Part shown: positions 32,878 to 43,207 of the stretch, in pieces | Numbering within the stretch: position 1 is the first letter of the stretch | Layout of the letters: each line of letters starts with the position of its first letter | Origin: Carex sylvatica | Taxonomy: Eukaryota; Streptophyta; Magnoliopsida; Poales; Cyperaceae | DNA length: 64,000 nt | NCBI GenBank assembly: GCA_964058845.1 | Contig: CAXKVR010000126.1 | Coordinates: 20,767 to 84,766 of the forward strand | Direction: 5' to 3' | The notes under the pieces: model-generated | What the model saw: only the letters and a program-made list of their open reading frames with translations | Databases searched by the model: none | What the model was told of the DNA's origin: nothing | Translations under genes and position numbers: made by a program

Positions 32878-34849
32878 TGTTGGGGTTTTGACAGTTCAAA
32901 CCCATTGATTTGATTAAGTGCGGAAAGAACGTAAAACAAAAATTTTACTTCTAATCTTAATCCAAGGATTAAACGGGGTATGTCAGGAAACATTCCAAGG
33001 GGTCCACCTTCCGTATTCCTTTGACATCAGAACCCTATTTAATCCTTTTACAGATCTACTCCATAATTGATTTCTAAAACATTAATCTACTTACCAGTTA
33101 AATAGATTAATATAACTTGTATATACCTTGTTTCCAAATTCTGATTGGAAAGCAGACCGAGCGAGAAGAGCTACACCAGGGAATGACTCGTCTCGGAGTA
33201 TCACACATGTGATACCTCTATCGGTTATCCACCAGGACTAACCAGAGAGCGGTTTATTTCTTATTGCCAGAAATACCGTAAACCGCGGTTTTCTGCAAAA
33301 ACACTATTCACCGAGAAAAGGACGAAATAACACTATTCACGACCCGCAGTTATTCCGATTCACTAATAAGCAAAAACAGAAATACCGCGACTTTCGCAAA
33401 TCTATTATTTCCGAATCCCGAATCTCGTAAACTACCGCAACCGAAAAAGAGAGAAAAATAGAAACTCGAATCGATCTGACAATCTGATACGATGTGAATT
33501 AGCAACTTTTCTCTCTACCCTCACCCCTCTATTTATAGGCATTTGAGGAGGTTTAGGAATTACGGAAATGCCATTTACCAAAATGCCATTTACCAAAATG
33601 CCATTTACGGAAATGCCATTGAATGGATAAGGATGATGACATGTCATGTGGATAAGGATGATGACATGTCATGTGTAAAAAGACCAAAATGCCCTTGGCC
33701 CAAATTTAATTTAACATCCGTATAATTATTCTGAACAATTATATTTCTTGCGGTTTGTTGTTTCGGTAACTTTTATACAACGTAACGGGTACGTTTATAA
33801 ATTAACCTTTTGTTTTTGCTTTGCCAATTTATATGACATTTATAATTTAATTATAACACGTATAATTAATTATAACCATCTTAATATTAATTATAATCAA
33901 TTTATAATTAATCAATAAGATTCTCCGATTAACTCCTATACGGTGTGACCCAATAGGATCTGTGTTATGTTGGTAAATAGAATTAAAACTGTTTTAACTT
34001 CTATAATCATGAGAGGCATCTGGCATAACGCATCATGACCATCCAATTACACAGATGATGCTGTACTGTACAATATCACGATCCAGTAAACTATTTTACT
34101 CGTGTCAGTTCTTTCGTCTCATAGCTATCAGATCAGTTTTAAGGTAGGTGTGTGTCATCCTTGCAAACTTAATCTTTTCTTGATCTTGAGCAGATTATCA
34201 AATATAATTACTCTTGTAATTATACCGCTAGCAGATAATCTTACTCTATCAAGGGGCCCAGTGATGCTATAGCTCGTATAGAGATACGAGGGACAATAGT
34301 ACTTTTGGTAAACCATCACTACCTCAGCTAAGCTATGTGTACCGAAAAGCTACCGTTATAACTGTGTTTTACCGACAGCGTTAGATAACAATCACACATA
34401 CACATCTCTTAGTAGGAAAGATGAATACCTCATACTTTAGAACTTAACACTGAATGAAAACATTAATGACACATACACAATTCCATTTAATGTTTCATTC
34501 GGGGTCTGTCAAATACCATGTTCCTAGAACATGTATCTATGTGATTAAAATGACATCTCTTGTCAGTGGTCTGTAAAACTTGACCATCTTTTAATCCACA
34601 TACTAACCTTGTAACGGTTAATTAGTGTTCCTGCTAATTACCTCGGTTAGTGACTTTTAAGAATATATAACATCTATATTATGAAGTTTCACAATTCCAG
34701 TTATTGACTCTAGTCAGATAAAGGAATGATTCATAAATGTAATAATATTCAAGGCAACAAAATGACAGTTTATTTAATCACTCAATTCATGAACAAAGCT
34801 TTATGATAATTTATCGTATTATTGACTTCTAGATTATTACAAACTAACA
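32878..34849 (-). repeat. 5' LTR (element orientation)
   Basis: 1972 bp, the same length as the LTR at 25534, with one substitution noticed (G at 34423). It ends next to the primer site, which fixes it as the 5' LTR. Confidence 0.95.
33530..33538 (-). promoter_or_regulatory. TATA box in 5' LTR
   Basis: CTATAAATA on the minus strand. If the LTR promoter is used, transcription would run toward lower coordinates through the leader. Motif-based inference. Confidence 0.55.
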
Positions 34850-35079
34850 TAGCAAACTAGCTAGATGGATATAGATTCACTAGTTGTTAAGCAACTAGGT
34901 AGCTAGAGGATTATTATACAAAACATAGTAGTAGTTTAATATTGTTGTCAAACATAGCTAAGTAAAAATCTAACGGTAGCAATTTAGTAGAAATATTAGA
35001 GAGGTCTTGAAAGGAAGCTAGTGGTCTACAGATGAACTGGCATGGGATGAGCTGGTGATGGAAATGGGGGCATTATCTT
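34850..35079. other. Intergenic DNA right of the retrotransposon
   Basis: Continues the sequence interrupted at 25533. Apart from the TAGCA target duplication I see nothing identifiable in it. Confidence 0.6.
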
Positions 35080-36190
35080 GCATGTAAACTGCATCTATGG
35101 CATCATGTTCTGCCTTGTCCCTCAGGTAATCCGAAAGGTCGGATCCCTTTAACCCAAGACAGTTATACTTAGTGCACCACTAATTACTCTAAACACTGAA
35201 AATAATCGCTATTAAAAGTAAATAGATGAGTTTAGATAAATTTGACACGTGTGGTGATAACGGAGTTTGAAAAATCAAAGGACTACGTCTCTGGGGAGTC
35301 GCAACCTCTTCTAGGTGCCCCTTTCTATACCCAACGAGAAATAATTACAACTTGTGAACTGGTGAGCCCTTACAAAACCTTCGAGAAGTCATACGGCCAA
35401 CTCAAATAAATAACAAGTACTCAAGTTTAGATTCTCAATAATAACACTCTAAATCTCACTCTAACCTAATCTAGCTCAAGATTAGTGAAGTGAGTTTGAG
35501 GTTGTCTGAGAGATATTAAAGTTTTAAGCTCAATCAACAATGGAGGATCAAAGATCACATAAAAAAATTGCTTTTTAGAAAGTTAGGGTTGGCTGAGATA
35601 AGTGGGAAAGAGACCCCACTGCTCTATTTATAGAGATAGCTCCAGAAATAACAATTTGACTTAAAACGTTACAACGTTTTAGTTCAAAATTCAAATTAGA
35701 TTTTCTTTTTCTGCGAGATTGATCAAATCGTTGCCAACGATTGTAAAATATTATGTAATATTTTTCACTTTAAAAACTTGATCAAAAATAGAAATTTCTG
35801 AAGTTTGGATTTAATTAAAACGTTAAAAGTTTTGTCAAACATTACAACGCTGATTTAATTAAATCGTTATAACGATTAACAAACATTACCAACATTTGTA
35901 ATTCAATCTTAGCTGTATTTCAGCATTTCTGACAGGCTGAAAACGTTACAACGTTTTATAAATGTTACCAATATTTTAATTCCTTATGATTTTGATCAAG
36001 CTGTTACTACTACAACGTTTCTGACAAGTTGAAAACGTTACTAACATTTGTTTTCAGTTTAAACCACCTCAAACTTACTTTACCAAGTTTATGATTTTAC
36101 AATTTGTATTCTTTATAATTTTTCATAATTTCTTCACTTCAATCAATCTACATTGCAATTTTAATTGTCTTGAACTTGCATAACTCTAAA
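35080..36190 (-). repeat. LTR-like relic (solo LTR or fragment)
   Basis: On the minus strand there is a TATA-like CTCTATAAATAGAGC (about 35622-35636). Downstream come sequences such as GACTCCCCAGAGACGTAG and a long non-coding stretch like the R-U5 part of copia LTRs. Upstream (35690-36190) is a region rich in AACGTT-type motifs. No termini, primer site or coding region was found. Its upstream part recurs in reverse orientation at 40456-40815. Confidence 0.4.
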
Positions 36191-36399
36191 ATAGAAGAAA
36201 TTGTAAAATTCAATAATTATATGTTTTTTCAAATTAGTTAAATAGACGAAAAATATTATTGCTAGAATGATATAAATTTGATAATTCATAAAAAAAATGA
36301 TGAACATGACAACAATTACTTCAATTTATAACTTAAAATTACAACATTTGTATTTTCGATGGAAAATAAACAATTTAGAATGTTTGAATGAGTATAACC

Positions 36400-37091
36400 T
36401 AGGGGTGTAAACGGAGCCGGATTATTCGGCGGATATCTGTTCCGTATCTGGGAATTATCCATAGAAAATCCGGATACGGAGTCCTAAACGGAGCGGATGT
36501 CCAAACTATCAGAAACCCAATAATTTTTGGATACGAATTCGGAGTCCTAAACTGAGCGGATATCCGGACTCTAATAAAAGAAGATTTAATATTTGCTATT
36601 GGTGAGATTTGAACACATGTACTCCTATCTCAAGACCTTTGAATTAAGTTTCAAACCATTACACCACAACTTCTTTTATTACCATTTCTTTATTTGATAT
36701 ATATATTATATTAATATATTATCTCTCATCTCTCCATCCACTTATAGTTATCATTAATATTTATATTTAATTTTTTAATTAATATTTGTATCTTAGAAAT
36801 TCATATATCTTAATTATCCGACCATTATTCATTTTATATCCGTATTCGAATCCGTATCCATGAACTATTTGTTCCGTATCCGTATTCGTTTAAGGCGAAT
36901 TTAATTTTGAATTTTAATATCAGTTTAATATCCGTTTACTATCCGTATCCGTATCCGTTTAAGGCGAATTTAATTTTGAATTTTAATATCCGTTTACTAT
37001 CCGTATCCGTATTCGTATCCGCTCATTATCCGACAGATGCAAATATGGTATGAGCATTATCCGCTCCGTATCCGCTCCGTTTACACCCCTA
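36400..37091. mobile_element. Non-autonomous hAT element with perfect 8-bp target duplication
   Basis: 692 bp, ends TAGGGGTGTAAACGGAGC and GCTCCGTTTACACCCCTA, flanked by GTATAACC on both sides (36392-36399 and 37092-37099). The interior is full of TATCCGTATCCG-type repeats and a tandem copy of GGCGAATTTAATTTTGAA. It also contains a tRNA-like sequence on the minus strand. No transposase. Confidence 0.88.
36601..36676 (-). repeat. tRNA-derived sequence (SINE-head-like) inside hAT element
   Basis: The minus strand reads TGTGGTGTAATGGTTTGAAA, fitting the RNA polymerase III A box, and about 45 bases later GTGTTCAAATCTCACC, fitting the B box and T arm of a tRNA. A complete acceptor stem is not evident, so a decayed tRNA or SINE head is more likely than a functional tRNA. 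Confidence 0.45.
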
Positions 37092-37099
37092 GTATAACC

Positions 37100-39385
37100 A
37101 ATTTCTTGATGAACGACTTATTAATGTTTAACTTAATATCTTTTTTTTTTTATCTAAATTATAGAAAACAAAATGTAAACTATACTAATTTGATAACAAA
37201 TTGCATGGATTGTCTCGGGGCCAAGTATAAAAAATATTTTTTAAATTTTTTAAAATGGAATACAATTTTCAATTATTTTGAATTATAATATAATTTTTTT
37301 TTCAAAGAAAATAGCAAAAACAAAGTAGAGGGCATTCTAAAGTCATCGGGGGCGAGCACCGGATTCGTATCCTTCTTTTAGAGGATTACTCTCACTTTAC
37401 GGTTGATATTAAATCTCAGTTGGTTTGAGATTCGGACTAGCATAGATGACAGTATTATTGGACTTTGAGATTCGGACTAAGTTAAAAAGATCGGTCCAGA
37501 TCTACTAATTGTAAAAGATTCTCTTTATCGGATAATGGAGAGGATGCGAATTCGGCAAGCACCCATACCCGTACTAGGTAACTCCGCTCATGATATTTTT
37601 ATAATTAATATGAATTTTCTTGTTAATATACTCTATCATTATTATGTTATAGTTAAGTTTTCATCACTCAGTTCGCATTGGAAGGTACGCCTTTGTTATT
37701 ATCTAGTTTGAGTTCATACTCTACGTTGTCATTTATATATAAAAAAAAATATACGTGTACAACTAAAAGAGTCAGAGGAATATTCAAATATTTTTATTTT
37801 TTTGTCTCCATCGTATTTTTAGCTTTAAAAATGTTAATATATCAAAATTTAAATTATAAACGTTTAAATAAAACCATTAGATGTGAATATGTGATCTATG
37901 TTATTATTTCTGTATGCTCATAAAAAATATCACATGTTGATTTTGTTTTTATGTGAATCAATAATTTGAAAAATCAACATCTAAAAATTATCCACATTAG
38001 TACGTTTTTACAAGCTTTTGATGAAAAATCAAAACGAAGTTGAAATATTATCATAATTTTTTATCATGATATCTAATGGTTTTATTTTGACTTTTAAGTC
38101 TCAAATTTTGAGTTATTAAAGTTTTTAAAAATAGAGACATGATGGAGACAAAAAAAATGAAGATATTTGAACCCTCCTCAAAGAGTTATTGGTAAAATAA
38201 TTATGAGTATTGATATCATGAACGGAGTTCAAGAACTTATTAACTTTAAAAAAAAACGTTTGATCGGTATTGTTGAACAATAAATATGAAATATTTATGT
38301 TGATATCAACATAAATTTTGTTAGTTATGAATTTACATAAAAAAAATATTTGTTGAGTCCAATATATACGGATGATAAGGTTGAAAAATTATTTTGGTAC
38401 GTTCACGTTTCAACAATTCTGATATCTTGAATTTATATAAAATTAATTATAAATCACAAACTTTTGGCTCATCAAAATTTAAAAATAAAATAAAATCTAA
38501 AATAGTAATTTGCAATTTTTATTGGTTAAGGAGTCATTTAACCACTAATTGAAGCATTACATGAATTCAGTAGTTTGGTTTTTTTTCTGGTGTAAAGTTC
38601 CGGAATTAACCATTCGAATTCGGATCTCTCAGACTCTGCTCTAATTGAGGGTATGCGAAGGGAGGGAAAGTGAAATTCACTGTGCAGATGAGAGCTTTAC
38701 TTTAGATCGTTTATTCAGAGCAAATTCACCTACTCCAAAAGAAGAAAAACATAGAAGGAGCAGAGAGAAACAAATTAATACTGTTCGGAGGAGAAACGAG
38801 GTGAGCACTGTGTACGTTTTTGACGAAATTTTTCATCTCTAAATCAGAATATAAATTCACTGTTCGGAGTGAAATCTCACTCACATAACTCTTCCTTCTC
38901 TTTTCATTAATGAATTTTCACCTCTGTTTTGTGGAACACAACCTCAGAGTCTCCATGCATTATTTGCATTAAAGCACTGTTTGAATTCAGCTTTTGACCG
39001 TTTTCAATTAAAATTCGAATCAATTCAGCTCAAGTTTATAATACACAAGATCCTTTAAATTTATGTTAATATATAACGATTGATCCTTTAAATAAAATAA
39101 TATTCTCAGTATTAACTCACCATGCCATTTGAGTTTAAATTCGGATTGTTTAATCGGAATTTGTACTAACATATGATGCACAGCCCATGTCCCTATAAAA
39201 TGAGCGTACCAACTTCTTCTCCTTCTTCTTTCTTTTTTTTTTTTGGAAGAGCGTACCAAATTTGTTTGACTTCTCGTTGGAATCTTTCCTCTTCAATTCA
39301 TTCTTCAATATTTTCTCCTGCTTTCTACGAATTTATGCTGTGGGATTTCTATGGCGGGAACTCCTAAGTGTTGTGTGTTGTGTAC
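37100..39385. other. Intergenic DNA
   Basis: AT-rich. Contains the foldback element at 37354-37563. Short ORFs at 37678-37923 and 38645-38842 match nothing I recognise. Otherwise nothing identifiable. Confidence 0.6.
37354..37563. mobile_element. Foldback MITE, GAATTCGTATCCT end family
   Basis: Left end GAGCACCGGATTCGTATCCT and right end GGATGCGAATTCGGCAAGC pair as imperfect inverted repeats. Inside, GAGATTCGGACTA occurs twice. The ends resemble those of the 13783, 48648 and 51571 elements. Confidence 0.5.
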
Positions 39386-39701
39386 CATAGTGACAAGATA
39401 TCCGAATTATATCAGAATTATATCTGAATAATTCTTTTTTGAGATGATGATAAACCGAACGCCGAATTATTCGGTTGACCAAACTTTGACCGAATTAAAT
39501 CCGAATAATTTGCGAATTTTACAAATTTTTCCCAGATTTTATGAATTAATCACGAATTTTTTCAAGAACAATTTTTTTTTTTGCTCCCTTACAAGACTGA
39601 GATTTCTGATTCGGATAATTCCGAATCATTTTCAAATTATTCTCAAATTATATATTTTTGATCTCACCGAACCGAACCCGAATAATTCATTTGTCACTAT
39701 G
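39386..39701. mobile_element. Non-autonomous hAT element, copy 2
   Basis: 316 bp with the same perfect 10-bp ends as the copy in FTSH11 (CATAGTGACA and TGTCACTATG). It is flanked by TTGTGTAC and TTGTGTAG, an 8-bp target duplication with one mismatch. The interior is again low complexity, made of CCGAATTAT and CCGAACC units. No coding capacity. Confidence 0.75.
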
Positions 39702-39968
39702 TTGTGTAGCAAACCAGTAACAGAAAATAATGAATTAAATGTAAAAAAAATTACCGTTGCGCACTAAATATGTTACAGTAGATCGAAAGCATGTAATGCA
39801 GAGCGAGCCCCACTCTTTTCGCGTGCTTGTGCAGTTGGGAATAAGATCCGATGTTATTCTTCCCATGCTCTTTCCATGTTCTTCTCTCTATCTCTCTCCT
39901 CTTACTATCTCTTCCACGTGGTCTTCTTTCTCTCTCTTCTCTTCTTTGAAGAGAAATAGAGAGAAAAA

Positions 39969-40024
39969 GAATAGCAGGATGCTGCTATTCTCATTAGAAT
40001 AGCAGGATGCTGCTATTCTCATTA
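39969..40024. repeat. 28-bp tandem repeat with internal palindrome
   Basis: Two perfect copies of a 28-bp unit containing AGAATAGCAG and CTGCTATTCT, which pair with each other; a third partial copy follows. The AGAATAGC motif also occurs in the element at 54541. Confidence 0.75.
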
Positions 40025-40455
40025 GAATAGCAGCAGATTGGAATCCGTGCGGTTGTGCCCACCATTATTATGTTATTAATGTTTTTCGAGATAGGTGAAT
40101 TTTTCTTAAACAAATATATTAATTTATGAATTTTCAAAATATTATTTTTTACTACAAATTACAAAACATCAAATGCTGATAACTTATTGATTTTCTTTTT
40201 ATGAAAAATTATGCTTGCATGTTTTTTCTTCAAGAAATTGCTGACCTGATAAGAGGGAAAAAAAAATGTTGATGCTGAAACAGAAATTGATTTTTTTTGT
40301 TTCTTATTTCTCTTCATTTGAAAAAAAAATTTAAGTATATGAGATATTTGAACTTTTGCAATTAAAAGATGTTATTATCTATTATTATATAAATTTTAGT
40401 AATAATTAAGACTTTATAAGTTAGCAAAAAAGTATCTTATATAATTTAATTTTTG

Positions 40456-40815
40456 TTTCAGAGTTATGCAGGTTCAAGACAATTAGAATTGCAATGTAGA
40501 TTGTTTGAAGTGAAGAAATCATGAAGAATTATCAAGAATACAAATTGTAAAATTATAAATTTAGTAAAATAAGTTTGAGACTGTTTAAACTGGAAACAAA
40601 CGTTTGCAACGTTTTTAGTCAGTCAGAAACGCTGTAATAGTAACAGCTTGATCAAACTCAGAAGGAATTAAAATGTTGGTAGCGTTTTCAGCCTGTCAGA
40701 AATGCTGAAATACAGCTAAGATTGAATTACAAATGTTTGTAACGTTTGTCAATCGTTACAACGATTTAATTAAATCAACGTTGTAACGTTTGACAAAAGT
40801 TATAACGTTTACACA
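40456..40815 (+). repeat. Inverted copy of the LTR-like relic
   Basis: GAGTTATGCAGGTTCAAGAC and the following 350 bases are the reverse complement, with substitutions, of 35800-36187. Both share motifs such as GACAGGCTGAAAACGTT or its complement. The pair lies 4.3 kb apart in opposite orientation. Confidence 0.7.
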
Positions 40816-43207
40816 AATAGCAACGAAAAAAGTACTTTGCATTTATCCTTATTAATTTTCACAAACTATAAATATGTATGTAGTAGAGTTAATATCAACT
40901 ATTAATTTTATTACTCTTATCTTGATTTGGATATAATAAACATCTCCAAATAATAGTTTTTATTTTTACAGATTTAATAATGCATATATAGTTGCTAAAA
41001 ATAAGTTTAATAAGAAGCACTTTCCATTTGCAATTTATTTTTATTTTATATTAGGTGTGCTTACAATGTATATTATATATTTTCATTTTGAATTATTGAT
41101 TCTGACCTTCATACTTAAATTATTTTATTAGACATAGAATGACAATCTTTTCAATGCAAAAAAAAATAGTAATGTGATAAATGAAACAAGATAAATTTAA
41201 AAAGATAATTACAAGTAGAAAACGAATGAAAGAGAAATAAAAATATATCGAGAAAAAATTACTTGCATTAGCTTTTTCACTGCCTTCTCTCCTCCTCTTT
41301 GCATTTATCCCTCGCTCATTCTCTCTACCTAGAGAAAAAATTATTTCCACCAAATCAGTTCGTAGTCGCACTACGGTCAAATCTGTATTCTCTCAAGTAC
41401 CTACAAAGAGAATCTTTTACAATTAGTGGATTCAAACCGTTCTTTTAAACTTGGCACGAATCTCAAACCTAATAATGTTGTCCCTGCATATATAGTCCGA
41501 ATCTCAAACCGTAAAATAAGGGAAATCTTTTATGGTACCTGAGAGTGAGTAGCTTTCTATCTCCATATTGTAAATCTAGTGCAAAACTGATTTCCACCAA
41601 TTCATCTAACGGAGTGCTAACGCTAACCAATCCTAAGTAAAAATTATGATAAAATTTAAAATCTCTTAATACAGAATTCATCTAACTGATTTCCACCAAA
41701 AACCATCCAAAATCGAAAATCTTAATACAAATATAATTTTATAAAAAAATAATAATAATCAAGACTTTGCAATTTATAAAAGAAGTCACATATTGTCATG
41801 TTTTGAGATGAGTCTGATGTTGACAAAATGGAGATGGATGCTAAAAAAATGAAAGTGAAAGCCGAAAATATTTGAAGGAAAACACTGAGAATTAAATCTT
41901 TGTCGGGGTGAAAGGCGTTAAGCTATAAAACAATAATCGGTAAAGTCAATTGTAAAGATATGTTTTTGGAAATTATTTATGACTTGCAATTAGTGATGTT
42001 TGATATTTGTATCTTGTTAGGCACTAAATTTATAGTGGTTTTATTTATTTCATTTCCTCTCTTATTTTCATTAATTTAATAGTGTGAAGTTCTCGAACAT
42101 GAGAATTACATGCTTGATTACATTAACTGACCACATTTAATTTTGTTTATTCTCAAAATTATAGCTTTGATTAAATTCTATTGATTATGAGTTAGTCAAA
42201 GTTGAATATTAATAACTATAGTGATAATCTCAACCGTTCATTTAATTTAACGTTCCAAAAATTACAATGGACACTAAAATCAACTCAATCACTGTTTTCC
42301 CTCCCAAACCTTCCAATCGAACAAATTGGAGACATGAATAACCTTGCAATAGATTAAACGCATCAACGCATGAATAACCGATTTGCAACTCTTTCATGTT
42401 CCTTCGTCCCAGTTACTTTGCGTCTTTGCCTCACATTCTGTGTTTGCATTTCAAACCCCAGCATTCCCAAATATTCATTGCATGCTTATTGAAGGTTCAC
42501 CAACCCGAACAACTTGAATTCAGTGAATGGGTTAGGGTTTGGTAAAAGCAAAAGAGGCTTTCATGCTTCAAATTCTGAATACCAAAGGGATATAGGTATG
42601 CAAGCATCAGTAAGTGTTAGTTTGGCAGCATTGATACATGCTGATGTGTATTTGTTTGGAAAGCACCAAATAACTACAATGTTTTCAGGTAGAGGAGAGA
42701 ATCCAGGAAAAAAAAACAGCTCCGGCACAAACACTGATGGCTTCCAGCCTCGTCAATCTAGAGAAAACCGACCTAGTTGCGACTTGTATTTCAACTATAC
42801 ATTTATAGATACTCTACATTGCTGAATTTTACATTTATTAACCCGCTGATTGATCCCCCTACCTCACAATACAAACTTTCCACTGCATCAGTTTCCTTTA
42901 GACAAGTGCTCAGTTCACATACAAGTGATACAATCATACAAACAAGAATTTGGATCCTTAGATTAAGAAACCTAACTTTAGAAAACAAGCTCACATTGTT
43001 TCATAGTTATTGGTCAGAATGAATGCATGCATTTACCTCAATCAATGTCTTGCAATTATTTATCGTAAAAAAATATTCAAATCACACACCCAACCGAGAC
43101 CAGAAAAAGGACATCCCATAAACTATGTTTTTTTCTCAGTCTTTTAAAGCCCATTGATGAACATCAATTAAATAATATTTAAAAAAACAGTACAAAAAAA
43201 AAAAGGT

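Larger units (their letters stand above)
25534..34849 (-). mobile_element. Ty1/copia LTR retrotransposon, recent insertion, coding region broken
   Basis: A 9316-bp element with 1972-bp LTRs at both ends (25534-27505 and 32878-34849), flanked by TAGCA target duplications at 25529-25533 and 34850-34854. LTRs start TG and end CA. Reading on the minus strand, the order is 5' LTR, primer site, 1.6-kb leader, gag remnant, protease, integrase, reverse transcriptase, RNase H remnant, polypurine tract, 3' LTR. Integrase before reverse transcriptase identifies the copia superfamily. The LTRs are equal in length; the one substitution I noticed is A at 27079 against G at 34423, so insertion was recent. 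Gag-pol has stops, frameshifts, an insertion and deletions, so mobilisation was probably in trans. Confidence 0.95.
39702..43207. other. Intergenic DNA
   Basis: AT-rich. Contains the 28-bp tandem repeat at 39969, the inverted LTR-like fragment at 40456-40815, and an unassigned ORF at 42514-42825. The 3' UTR of the helicase gene should occupy the right end. Confidence 0.6.

Noticed and set aside
35080..36190. A full LTR retrotransposon starting here
   Set aside because: No second LTR in the same orientation, no primer site and no coding remnant were found; kept only as an LTR-like relic.
36601..36676. A functional tRNA gene on the minus strand
   Set aside because: Box-like motifs are present but no acceptor-stem pairing or clear anticodon arm is evident, and it lies inside a transposon.
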